Part shown: piece by piece, positions 19,345 to 28,374 of the stretch
How positions within the stretch are numbered: position 1 is the first letter of the stretch
Layout of the letters: each line of letters begins with the position of its first letter
NCBI GenBank assembly: GCA_027494055.1
Contig: JAOSJO010000028.1
Span: 1 to 64,000, forward strand
Length of the DNA stretch: 64,000 nt
From: Anaerolineae bacterium
Lineage (GTDB): Bacteria > Chloroflexota > Anaerolineae > Aggregatilineales > JAFGMM01
Direction of reading: 5' to 3'
Notes under the pieces: model-generated
What the model saw: the letters and a program-made list of their open reading frames with translations, nothing else
Told to the model about the DNA's origin: nothing
Database searches by the model: none
Program-made: the position numbers and the translations under genes

Positions 19345-19454
19345 GCGCCTCCTCCCGCCCCACCCACAGGTGGCGGGGCAGCACGCTCGCCCCCACCGCC
19401 AGCGTGAGCGCCGCGCCGGCCCTTCGCGTCGGCGTCGATCAGCAACACGTTCAC
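19337..19454 (-). pseudogene. Fusion scar: start of one gene joined to the tail of another
   Basis: A GTG at 19454 overlaps the helicase stop and begins NVLLIDADAKG, the start of an unknown gene. After about 12 codons the sequence switches to a 75-base stretch that, in another frame, encodes TLAVGASVLPRHLWVGREEA. That is the C-terminus of the 83-residue protein at 25506-25757. The junction near 19425 therefore looks like an internal deletion or recombination point. Confidence 0.55.
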
Positions 19455-20928
19455 TCGGTCCGCCCTCCTTGCCGAAAAGCGCGCAGCATCCGCGCCGCAT
19501 CCACGTCCGAGATGTGCCACAGCCCCGCCGCGTCTTTGTACCGCCGCGCCTCCAGGATTTCGTCGAGCGTGAACTCGTCCGCGCCGGCGATCACCCGCCC
19601 CGCCACCGCCTGCGCCTCCAGGACCTCCAGCGCGGGTGCGCCCTCCCCGGCGTCGCGCACGACGGCTGCCGGCCCGTCTTCCCCCTCGACGCGCACCAGC
19701 TTCGGCGGCGGCAGCACGTGGAGGCGCTGCTCACGAATCTCCCCGCGTAGGTCAGCAGGTCGGGATGCGCGGGGATGAAGAGGTGCGCCGCCTGGCTGCC
19801 CTCCACGTCGCCCACGAAGCGGATGAAGCGCCCCACCCACTGCCACAAGAAAAGGTCGCTGCGCACGTTGGTGAGGTACACGCCCACGCGCAGGCGCGGG
19901 ATGTCCACGCCCTCCGAGATCATCTTCACCGCCACGATCCAGGGCGCGTCGCTCTCCCGGAACGCGGCGATGCGCGCGGAGGACTCCGGCTCGTCGGCGA
20001 TCACCAGCTCCACCGGCTCCCCGACGATCTTCTCCACCTGGTCGCGCACCAGCCGCGCGTGCGCCTGGTCTTTGGCGACGATCAGCCCGCCGGCATCGGC
20101 CATCTGCTCCTGGCGCACCTGCAGCAGGCGCGCGTGCGCGTCCCGGATGATGGTCTCGCGCCAGGTGCGGCTCTCGATCGCCATGTTCCAGGTGCACTGC
20201 CGCCGCCGCCGCGCCCACCCCGTCGTCGAAGCTCACGTCGAACTCCACATCGCCGCGGCGCGCCTTCCCGGCGAGGCCGTAGGTGTGGAAGTACGCCGGG
20301 ATCACGTAATCCCCGGCGCGCAGCGCCGCCTCGTAGTTCATCTCGAAGTCCACCACCAGCCGGTGGAAGCGCTTGTCGTAGCGGGCGTAGGGGATGGGGC
20401 GCCCGTCGTTGCGGAAGGGCGTGCCCGTCAGGTGCAGGCGCGCCTTCGCCTTGCGGAAGGCGGTCTTGATCGCCTCCGCCCACGCCTGCCCGTCGCCGGT
20501 GTGGTGGATCTCGTCGAAGGCCACGGCGGAGCGGTATTGGTCGGTCACGAGCCGGCGCACCGCCTCCGGGTCCTTCTCGAGCTGCTGGTAGGTGAGCACG
20601 AGCACGGGCACGTCGCGCATCCAGTCGCGGTTGGAGGCGGGAAGGTCAGCCGAGGCGCGCAGGCCGACTTGGCGCGCGGCGTCCACCCACTGCGTGCGCA
20701 GGTGGTCGGTGTGCACGACCACGAAGAGGCGCACGATCTCCCCGCGCGCCATGAGTTCGCGTGCGACCAGGAGCGCGCCGATGGTCTTGCCGGCGCCGGG
20801 GCACACGGCGGCGAAGAAGTCCTTGTGCTGCGGGTCGGCCAGGTGCGCCAGCGCCGCCGCGAGCATCGCCTGCTGCCAGGGGGCGCGGCGCGAGGGGAGG
20901 CCGGCCAGGGCGCGAGATGGTTGTGCAT
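19451..20928 (-). CDS. Superfamily 2 DEAD/DEAH-type helicase; three frameshifts
   Basis: About 490 residues from ATG 20928 (MHNHLAPWPASPR). Motifs in order: PGAGKT (Walker A), VLTYQQL, FDEIHH (DExH box), LTGTPFR (motif III), VAVKMISEGVDIPRL (motif V) and QWVGRFIRF (motif VI). Indels lie near 20879-20883 (G5), 20190-20215 (GCG repeats) and 19741-19744 (C4). The C-terminal 45 residues (IAGADEFTLDEILEAR...) are the same peptide found after the DUF488 genes. This is a phage- or restriction-type SF2 translocase, likely acting in DNA replication or repair of the element. Confidence 0.75.
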
Positions 20929-20944
20929 GGTACGCTCTCTTTCT

Positions 20945-21562
20945 CTACGGCAGTCTTTCGGCGAACGCCTCCGATTGCAGCCCGCCGGCCGGCTCTGCGA
21001 TCAGCCCGTACTCGACCAGCGCCGCACACACCGCTTCGTTCACGCGCGTCTTGAGGATGGGATAGGCGTCGGCGGCCCCGACCCGCCCGGACAATTCGCG
21101 CAGCAGGTCCTCGTAGTTCGTGCACGTGTGCCGCGCGTAGGCGATCAGCCCGCCCTCGGTCAATGCCTCCCCCCACCCGTCGTCGCGCCCCTGCGCCCAC
21201 GCCGCGAGCGCGTAGTAGCGCGCCGCCCGCTCCGGCAGGTCGGAGCTGATGCCCTCAATGTAGATGGGCGCCGTCTGCGCCCACCGCAGCGTGCGGTCGT
21301 ACTTGACGGCGGTCGCGCGCCGCTGGCCGGCGGCGCGGCGCCGGCGCTGGTCGCGCGCAGCCTCGACCTCCGCCGCGTGCGCCTCGATCCACGCCTCGAC
21401 GCGCGCGATGCGGTAGAGCATCGCCGGCGGCCCGTCACGGTAGTGCGGGTTGGGGACCAGCGCGTCCGGCGCGCTCAGGTCGGCGATCATGGCGTCGGTG
21501 AGGCCGTACACCTTCCGGAGCGTGGTCTTGTACACGAATTCCTTCTCAGCGCGTCCTGCCAT
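20945..21562 (-). CDS. Hypothetical phage-like protein, 205 residues
   Basis: An intact frame beginning MAGRAEKEFVYKTTLRKVYG. The first third (VYGLTDAMIADL, then NPHY and MLYRIARVEAWI) resembles a DNA-binding or ligand-binding module of a kind seen in phage proteins with an NPxY segment. The middle is basic (DQRRRRAAGQRRATAVKYD) and the end is predicted helical. It overlaps the upstream 74-residue ORF by 17 bases and lies 17 bases before the helicase. The function is unknown. Confidence 0.55.
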   Translation of the reverse strand: MAGRAEKEFVYKTTLRKVYGLTDAMIADLSAPDALVPNPHYRDGPPAMLYRIARVEAWIEAHAAEVEAARDQRRRRAAGQRRATAVKYDRTLRWAQTAPIYIEGISSDLPERAARYYALAAWAQGRDDGWGEALTEGGLIAYARHTCTNYEDLLRELSGRVGAADAYPILKTRVNEAVCAALVEYGLIAEPAGGLQSEAFAERLP

Positions 21563-21770
21563 TGCTCGCGTCCTCTGGCGGCGCCGCGCCGCCCAACATG
21601 TGAACCAGGTTGCGGAGCTTCGCCAGCTCCGCCTCGCGCGCGGCGTGGTAGAGCACCAGGGCGCGGGCCAGGTCGGCGGTGAGGATCGCCGGCCGCCGCC
21701 ATCGCACCGCGCGCCGCAGCGCGCCGAAGGCTGCGCAGACCAGCGGCTCGACCACAGCGGGATCGCTCAC
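21546..21770 (-). CDS. Small helical protein, 74 residues
   Basis: A GTG start at 21770 overlaps the stop of the DUF5131 gene (GTGA). The protein begins SDPAVVEPLVCAAFGALRRA and has a long amphipathic helix (ADLARALVLYHAAREAELAK) followed by a disordered tail. Start/stop overlaps on both sides support translation. The family is not recognised. Confidence 0.5.
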   Translation of the reverse strand: MSDPAVVEPLVCAAFGALRRAVRWRRPAILTADLARALVLYHAAREAELAKLRNLVHMLGGAAPPEDASNGRTR

Positions 21771-22565
21771 GGTTCCACCATCTCCGCCGGCGTCAGCGCG
21801 CCCGGAAACTGATGCCACGCCGTCCGCGTCCCGTCCTCTTCGACGATCCAGGGCCGCTGGCCGGGGGCGGAGCGCCGAGGCCTGCTTGAAGAAGAACGGG
21901 ACGCCGGCGGCCACGCATTGATCCCGCAACCAGCGCGCCCAGGCCATGTCCATCTGCCGGCGGCGCGGGCCGCTCTCACCGCCCACGATTACCCAGCCAA
22001 CCGTCGGGACGGGATGCGAAACGCCCCACGCGACGTCGGTCGGCAGGTCGGCGAAGCGCGGCGGCAGCCAGGTCTGCAGATCGATGCCTCCCAGCAGCGG
22101 CTCGGCGCTGACGAAGTGAACGGCGGCGGGGACATCCAGCAGCAGGGGGATCCGCCGGTCGGCCCATTCCTGGTTCTCGGTGCTCACGCCCAGCCAGACG
22201 TTGGCCCAGCCCGCGCCCCAGTCCGCCGGCAGGCAGTCCTCGAGCCGCTCCGGGCGCTTGGTGAGGATCAGGTAGGTGTGGTGCGGCGTCTGCCGGATGA
22301 TGTCCCAGGCCTCGGCGCGCCAGGGGTCGGCTTCCTCAATGAGGAAATCACTCCAGGACGCCGCAAAGACCTTCCGGCCCTCCTTCCAGCGCAGCGGCGC
22401 GTAGAACGTCCGATCTGCGGCGCGCGTGACGGTGTGAAAGTCCTTGCCGAAGCGTGTCATCTCGCGCTCGGCGAAGCAGTGCTTGCACCCCTGGCTGACC
22501 TTGCGACACCCGTACCAGGCGTTCCATGTCGCATCGGTCCAGGAGATATTCGTCGTCTCGCCCAT
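21767..22565 (-). CDS. DUF5131 (phage Gp37/Gp68) family protein; frameshifted near C-terminus
   Basis: About 265 residues from ATG 22565 (MGETTNISWTDATWNAWYGC). The YGCRKVSQGCKHCFAE segment gives the CxxxxxxCxxC cluster typical of this radical-SAM-related phage family. ILTKRPERL and WLGVSTENQ are also characteristic. A G5 run (21863-21867) shifts the frame after FFFKQASA; the true end reads QRPWIVEEDG to AEMVEP. The family is found in phages and mobile elements; its reaction is unknown, possibly DNA or nucleotide modification. Confidence 0.8.
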
Positions 22566-22580
22566 CTTTGCCTGCTCCCC

Positions 22581-23744
22581 TCACAGCATCGCCGTGATCG
22601 CCATCGGCATCTGGACGTAGGTGTAGTCCGTATACTTATCCACCGGCTTCAGCACGCCGGCCTTCCCCGGTTCGTTCACGCCCAGCGCGACCTGCTCGGC
22701 GTCCAGCGCGCCCAGCGCCTCGGCGAGGAACCGCCCGTTGAACGCGATCTTCACCGCCTCATCCGCGCCGCTGATCGCCGCCGGCAGCGTCGTTTCCTCC
22801 TCGCCCGTCTCCGCGCTGGACGCGCGCACCGTGACCGTGCCCGGTACCAGCTCCGACGCGCCGGGCTGGATGTGGAGCCGCACGGTGAAGAGGCTGTCGC
22901 GCGCGAATACGTCGGCGCGCCGGCACGCCTGGAGCAGGTCCGCGCGCGCGATCACCACGCGGGTTGCGGTCGTTTCCGGGATGATGGCCGCGTAGCCCGG
23001 GTAGGCGTGGTCGAGCAGTTGCGCCACGACGTCCACCTCACCGTCGGTGAACGCCGCCTGCTTGCCGTCCGCCAGCAGTGTGCACCGCACGTCGTTCTCG
23101 CCCTCGCTGAAGACGCGCACGACCTCGTCCAGCGCCCGCGCCGGGATGAGGAATTCGCGCCGTTCCGCGCCGGCCCCGGTGTGCGCCAGCGCGCGCACCG
23201 CCAGGCGGAACCCGTCGGCGGCGACGAGGGTGAGCGCTGCGCCGTCCACGAACACGAACACGCCGGCGAGCGCCGGCCGGCTCTGGTCCGCCGACGCGGC
23301 GAAGGTCACCAGCCGCGCCGCCGCCTTCAGGTCGCCCGGCGGCGTCTGGAAGAGGAAATCGCCCTCCGCCGCCGGCGCGATCACCGGGAACTCGTCGGCG
23401 TTGACGCCCTTCAGGGTCGCCGAGGTGTCGCCGCACAGCAGCGTCGCCGTGGCAGTCTCGGCGTCGAGGCGCAGCGTGACCTGGTCGGGCGGCAGCGTCT
23501 TGACCAGGTCGGCGAGCGCGATGGTCGGCGCGCACAGCGCCACGCCCGGATGCTCGACCCTGGCGGGGACGGCGAGCCGGACGCCGATCTCCAGGTTCGT
23601 CGCCTCGACCTGGAGCCGGCCGTCCTCAGCTTTGAGGTGGACGCAGGCGAGCGCGCGCAGCGCCGTGCGCGTCGCCACGAACCGCCGCGCACGCGCCAGC
23701 GCCTCGTCGAGGTTGGGCTGGGTCAACACGAGTGTCGTCTGCAT
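22581..23744 (-). CDS. dnaN: DNA polymerase III beta subunit (sliding clamp)
   Basis: An intact 387-residue DnaN with three clamp domains. It begins MQTTLVLTQPNLDEALARAR; typical blocks are ALACVHLKAEDGRLQVEATN, DEFPVIAP, ADGFRLAVRAL, EVDVVAQLLDHAYPGYAAIIP and the C-terminal KPVDKYTDYTYVQMPM (usually PVxxxDYxYLVMPVRL). The beta clamp tethers polymerases to DNA. A clamp encoded away from the dnaA-dnaN-recF locus, in a run of phage-like genes, suggests that the element supplies its own processivity factor. Confidence 0.9.
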   Translation of the reverse strand: MQTTLVLTQPNLDEALARARRFVATRTALRALACVHLKAEDGRLQVEATNLEIGVRLAVPARVEHPGVALCAPTIALADLVKTLPPDQVTLRLDAETATATLLCGDTSATLKGVNADEFPVIAPAAEGDFLFQTPPGDLKAAARLVTFAASADQSRPALAGVFVFVDGAALTLVAADGFRLAVRALAHTGAGAERREFLIPARALDEVVRVFSEGENDVRCTLLADGKQAAFTDGEVDVVAQLLDHAYPGYAAIIPETTATRVVIARADLLQACRRADVFARDSLFTVRLHIQPGASELVPGTVTVRASSAETGEEETTLPAAISGADEAVKIAFNGRFLAEALGALDAEQVALGVNEPGKAGVLKPVDKYTDYTYVQMPMAITAML

Positions 23745-23761
23745 GAGTTGCTCCCCTTTCG

Positions 23762-25506
23762 TCAGAACATCGCCAATTGCCGCGCCTCAACCCGCCGCAC
23801 GGCGCCATCGACCTCGACCAGGACCTCGACCACGCCGGCGGCCTCGGCCAGGCGCGCCCGCGTGCACGCGATCCGGTCGGCGGCCATGTCGCGCAGGTAC
23901 GAGAAACCCAGGTCTACGCCGGCGCTGTGCAGCCCCAGTTCCAGCGCGGCCTCCATCACCGTCCCCGTGCCACAGAACGGGTCGAGCACCCAGGCGGGCC
24001 GGCGCGGCGCGGAGACGCTGCGGCGCACGCGGCTCGACCATAGGCTGGGCGCCAGGTCGGCGTACCACGCCGGCGGCTCGTAGTCCGCCCCCGCACGCGC
24101 CGCCTCGTCCATCGCGCGCTCCACCCGTCGCACCGCCCGCTCCATCCGGTCCTGCCGGCGGCGCTTGCGTGGGTTGCGCGTGCGGTAGCAGGCGCAGGTC
24201 GGGCGGTGGCCGAGGGTGGCGGTCGCGGCGATGCGCGCTGCTTCGCCGGCGCCCGGCTGGTGCTGGGCCGTCTTGCCTTTGGTGAAGCTGCTCCCTCGAT
24301 AGGAGGCGGGCGTCGGCGCCGTTTCCCGCGCCACCACCCGCGCCCAGGGCGCGCCGCACTGCGGGCAGCAGCCGGCCGCCGGCGTGCTTGCCTTGAGCAT
24401 GGGCGCGACCAGGTGCGGCGGGAAGGTGGCGAAGTGCTGGTAGCTGGTGCCGCGCGTGGCCGCCAGCAGCGCGATCGGGTCCCCGTCGGGATCGAGCAGC
24501 AGCCCACCCTCCTCCCGCACCTGGATCAGGTGGTCCAGGTAGGCGGCGGCCTCCTGAATCGCGTGGTCCAGGCTCTCGACGAACCAGTCGTAGGTGCGGC
24601 GGTAGCGCCCGCCGGGGACCTCGACGTACCGCGCGGTGGCGGCGTGGAAGCTGTTGTTGGCGCGGTTGTTGCCCCGGTCGGCGTGCGCGCCCTTGGGCGT
24701 CAGGCCGTTGCCGCGGCTGTGGGCGTTGCCGGTCTGGGGCACGCGCACGCGCTCGTGGTCCCAGAAGTAGCGCGCGGACTTGGTGAGCATGTACCAGTCC
24801 TCGTGCGCGTAGCCGGGTCGGTCGCCAGCGCTATCGGGCTGGGGGTTCGCTTTGACCCACGGCGGCGCCGACCGCACCCACCAGCCGGCGGCCTGGAGCG
24901 CGATGGCGAGGCGCTGCGGAATCAGCATGAGGTCTTTGGGTTTGAAACTACCGCTCGTGACGACCTTGGACTTGTTCTGCCATATCGCACCGCGCCGCGC
25001 GATGCGCTGCGTTCGGGTACCGCGCAGGGTGCTCGTCTCGGTCGTCGGGCCGCAGCCGCTCCCCGCATAGCTATCGCCGCAGTTGAGCCACAGGATTCCA
25101 TCCGGGCGCAGCACGCGCCACACCTCGCGGAAGATGGCGACCACGTGCTCGATGAACTGTTCCAGTGTCGGCTCCTGGCCGAGCTGCCCTTCCCACGCGC
25201 CGCAGCGGGCGCAGGTCCGGCTCGTGACCGCGCCTATCCGCGTGGCCGCCTGGGTCGCCTTGCCGCCCTGCAAGCCGCTGCTGCTTACCCCGTCGTCGCC
25301 GTGCGGCTGCGGGTCGCGGGTTTCCTCCACCCACTCGTGCGCACAGTCCGGGTCGCCGCCGCCTGCGCCAGCAGGCGCGTAGATCACCGGCGGATGGGGT
25401 AGAGGCGCTGCCCCCAGTACGGGATCGAGGTGATCGCGCACTGGAAGAAGTCGTCGGGGAAGGGCAGCCGGCCGGCGAGCGCCTGGACCAGGAGCGCGTG
25501 CAGCAT
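23762..25506 (-). CDS. Site-specific DNA methyltransferase (N4-cytosine/N6-adenine, beta-type order); frameshifted
   Basis: About 580 residues from ATG 25506 (MLHALLVQALAGRLPFPDD). SIPYWGQRLY near residue 30 is the catalytic motif IV (usually SPPY; here SIPY). DPFCGTGTVMEAALELGLHSAGVDL near the C-terminus is the AdoMet-binding motif I, so the motif order is IV...I. Zinc-ribbon-like pairs occur in the long middle section (CARCGAWEG; CCPQCGAPW), probably part of target recognition. The frame breaks at a G4 run (25396-25399) soon after motif IV. It could protect element DNA. No restriction endonuclease is adjacent. Confidence 0.8.
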
Positions 25507-25757
25507 TACGCCTCCTCCCGCCCCACCCACAGGTGGCGGGGCAGCACGCTCGCCCCCACCGCCAGCGTGAGCGCCGCACCCGCTACCGTCACGACCGCGC
25601 CAGGCTCCAGGCCGGCGGCGGCCAGCGTGTTGCGGTGCAGCGTGGCGGCGTTCGGCTCCCTGCCGGGGAAGCGCCGCCGGTAGCACGCCACCGCCTCCGC
25701 CAGCGCGTCTTCGAGCGTCTGGCCCGGCTCCTGAAAACACAGCACGCCGTCAGTCAT
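25506..25757 (-). CDS. Hypothetical 83-residue protein
   Basis: It begins MTDGVLCFQEPGQTLEDALA and has a YRRRFPGREPN segment; the end is HLWVGREEA. Its stop overlaps the methyltransferase start (TAATG). It is small, soluble and alpha/beta in appearance. Its last 25 codons recur at 19.35-19.42 kb next to a methylase relic, so the pair (this protein plus a methyltransferase) seems to be a reused unit. The function is unknown. Confidence 0.55.
   Translation of the reverse strand: MTDGVLCFQEPGQTLEDALAEAVACYRRRFPGREPNAATLHRNTLAAAGLEPGAVVTVAGAALTLAVGASVLPRHLWVGREEA
25508..25580. repeat. Direct repeat shared with 19347-19424
   Basis: About 70 bases (…CGGGGCAGCACGCTCGCC…) are identical, or nearly so, at 19347-19424 in the same orientation. 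The repeat encodes the end of the 83-residue protein. Two direct copies 6 kb apart could recombine and delete the genes between them. Confidence 0.6.
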
Positions 25758-25768
25758 CGATCCCCCCT

Positions 25769-26605
25769 TCACCCCATCTCGCAGAAGCCGCTGTCGCAGC
25801 CTTCGTGCGCCGCATCTTCGCCGTCCAGGTCGCCCGGCGCCAGGCGCGGCAGGAACGCCTGGCTGCGCGCCGTCGCCAGGAAGTTGGCGATGGAGTGGCC
25901 CTTCCGGCTGCCCCACGTGTGGCCGATCTCCGCCTCCAGCGCCGCCCAGCGCGCGATCTGGTCCGGGTGCCGGCGCGCCGTCCTGACGATCTCGGCCGGC
26001 CGCGCCATGATGCACACCATGCAGTTGCCACCGCGCGTCTGGTATGCATAAACGGGGTTGCGCGGCCACCCCTGCCGCGCGATCTGCGCCAGGACGTCGT
26101 CCTTCGTCCAGTCCAGGAGCGGCCGCCACGTCGGGATGCCGCACGCGCCCACGGCGTTGAAGGGGGCGAGCCGGGCGCGGTGCGCGCTCTCCGCGCGCCG
26201 CTGGCCCAGGACGAGCACGCCGCCCCACCACGCGCGCCGGCGGACGAGCCGCGCCGTGGGGATGGTCTTCAGGTGCTTGGTGCAGTAGCGCGCCTTCGCG
26301 CCCGGCCACTGGCCCCGGCGGCGGATCCCCGCTTCGAGGCTTTCGCCGTAGACGGTTTCGCCGCGCACGCAGAGCACTTCGAGGTCGCGCGGCAGCACCG
26401 CGTCGACCATGCGCCAGATGTAGCCGTACGTCTCCGGGTGCTCGGCGCCGGTGTCGCACCACACCGCCTTGACGCGGCTTGCGGGGACCTGGGACAGGAT
26501 GTACGCCAGGCACGCGGTGCTGTCGTCGCCGCCGGACCAGGAGACGATGACCGGGTCGTACCGGTCGAGAGCGATGGGAGCCGTTGCTGCGATGGTGTCC
26601 GTCAC
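25769..26605 (-). CDS. PAPS-reductase-family (phage/DndC-like) protein
   Basis: An intact 278-residue protein from a GTG at 26605 (TDTIAATAPIALDRYDP), overlapping the upstream stop (GTGA). SWSGGDDSTACLAYIL is the PP-loop that binds ATP or PAPS. CDTGAEHPETY, a KARYCTKHLKTIP block and GNCMVCIMA give three further conserved Cys-bearing segments. It resembles phage phosphoadenosine-phosphosulfate-reductase-like proteins and DndC of DNA phosphorothioation, not assimilatory CysH. Given the DNA methyltransferase and DUF5131 nearby, a nucleic-acid modification role is plausible but unproven. Confidence 0.75.
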   Translation of the reverse strand: MTDTIAATAPIALDRYDPVIVSWSGGDDSTACLAYILSQVPASRVKAVWCDTGAEHPETYGYIWRMVDAVLPRDLEVLCVRGETVYGESLEAGIRRRGQWPGAKARYCTKHLKTIPTARLVRRRAWWGGVLVLGQRRAESAHRARLAPFNAVGACGIPTWRPLLDWTKDDVLAQIARQGWPRNPVYAYQTRGGNCMVCIMARPAEIVRTARRHPDQIARWAALEAEIGHTWGSRKGHSIANFLATARSQAFLPRLAPGDLDGEDAAHEGCDSGFCEMG

Positions 26606-28372
26606 AGGCCCTCCTCGTAGTACTTGCCGGCGAACATGTTCGCCTGTTCCGGCTCGCCCGCCGGCTCTGGCTCTGGCAGGGCCTTCTGCGCTGCTTCGCG
26701 CGCCGCCTGGAGGCGCTCGCTCAGCCCCGGCTTGACGTAGCCGTTGCGCAGCGCCCACGCCATCAGCTTCTCGAACACGAACCGGTCCTGCGCCAGGTCG
26801 GGAGTTCGTCGAACGCGCCGCCGGCGTGCGCCGCGTTCAGCAGCGCGACGGCAGCCGCGTCCGTCCCTTCCGGGCACAGCCACACCTCCAGCTTGATGAG
26901 CGCCAGCAGGTCGCCGCGCTGCGCCCAGTCGGGGTCGCGCTGCGGGTCCCACGCCTTGAGCTGCACCCACGCCGCCTCCATGTCCGGCGCGATGGCTTCG
27001 GGCTTCTCCACGCGGAAGCAGCGCAGGATGTCGGCCTCGGAATAGGCCCACTTGTCGGCGGCGGCGCCGACGAAAGCCTCCCAGTTGGTCAGGCCGGGGC
27101 GCTTCTTGCTCGGCTGTGCCGTCCAGTGCGGCGCGTCGGTCGTTTCGCCCCCAGCCGGCGCGCCGGCCGGGACCCCAGCGTCTGCTGGGGCCTCGACCTG
27201 GACCTCGGTGGGTTCGGTGGCTTGGGCGCTGGCGCGCGCGACGGCCAGGATGCTGTCGTCGTCCTGCTCGGTGCGGATCGCGCCGGCCCGGCGCAGGTCT
27301 TCGAGCAGATCGGCGGCCTGCTGGGGCGTCATGCCGCCGCCGTTCTTCAGGCGCATCACGAGCTTGGCGCGCGCCTTGAGCCAGTCGTAGCCGGCCCCTG
27401 CGGCGTCCTCAGCGGCGTCCTCAGTGGCGCCCTCGCCAGCGCCTGGCGGGAAGGGCGGCTCGTAGTCGGCTTCTTCGGGATCGCCTGCACCGGCGTCCTC
27501 GACCGCGACCTCGCCCTCGACGAAGGCCGCGTCGTCTTCGTCGTCCAGCTCGTCGCCCACGAAGCTCGTGCGCTGCCAGTTCGCCGGCGGCTCCGTCGGT
27601 TCGTGGCCGCCGGGCACGACAACCCGCGCCGGCAGCGCCGGACCCGCGCCGCCGGGTAGCGCGCGCTGCTGGAGCACGCGCTGCGCCTCGGCGACCCAGG
27701 CGGGATCGACCTCGATGCTGATGAGATACTTCAGCCGGCGCACGCGCTTGCCCTCCTCGCCGGGCGTGGAAATCATGCGCGGCGTGCGCCGCAGGATGAT
27801 GGGCACGCCCAGATAGAAGCCGTTGCCCTTGCCAAATAGCTTCTCGGTGGTGTCGTAGACGCCCTTGAGCTGCCTGGTCATGTTGGCGAGATCGTGAACG
27901 CTGGTCGTGTGCACGCACCACACCGCCAGGCGGTTGATTTCGGGGATGATGACGTAGAGCCGGCCCCACCGGGATGCAGCCGCCTTTCTGCTTGGGCAGG
28001 TGCTGCCGCTGGCAGGGCTTGCCTTCTTCGGTGCGGTCGGCGGCGCGCACCACAATGTCGTTGTTGCAGCGGTGGATCATGCCGCCGGCGCTGTACGCCT
28101 CGCGCCAGGTATCCCAGAACGCTTCGAGGCGTGTCGTAGGGCAGGAGCACGCGCAGCATCTTGGGCTTGTCTGTGCCGTAGAGCTTGAAGATTTCTGCGG
28201 CGGCCTCCTCTTCGCCTTCCAGGGGCACGATGCGAAAGTAGTCCACCTCACGCCCCGGCTTCTTGGGATCGGTCTTCGGCTTGCCCTTGCGGATGTTGCC
28301 GATCTGCACGTAACTGCCGATGCGCGCATCGCGCTCATTGCTGACGTTCGAAGTCAACCCTTGGATGGGCAC
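26602..28372 (-). CDS. Large phage protein resembling recombination directionality factor (Gp3-type); three frameshifts
   Basis: The inferred protein is about 590 residues from GTG 28372 (MPIQGLTSN). The N-terminal 250 residues carry GNIRKGKPKTDPKKPGREVD, WREAYSAGGMIHRC and NRLAVWCVHTTSVHDLANM. To my recollection this is the pattern of phage proteins annotated as recombination directionality factors. A long acidic low-complexity middle (DELDDEDDAAFVEGEVAVED) follows, then a helical domain (LTNWEAFVGAAADKWAYSEA) and a short C-terminus. Indels lie near 28130, 27965 and 26800. No integrase is visible for it to direct. The family call rests on motif memory and should be checked. Confidence 0.5.
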
Positions 28373-28374
28373 AA

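Noticed and set aside
19775..21682. A 635-codon plus-strand open frame
   Set aside because: It lies opposite the helicase and the 205-residue gene and has shadow-type composition (long Arg/His/Gln-rich runs).
21918..24083. A 721-codon plus-strand open frame across the DUF5131 and DnaN genes
   Set aside because: It is the GC-rich shadow of real minus-strand genes; composition is Arg/Ala/Gly-rich with no domain motifs, whereas the minus-strand proteins are clearly recognisable.
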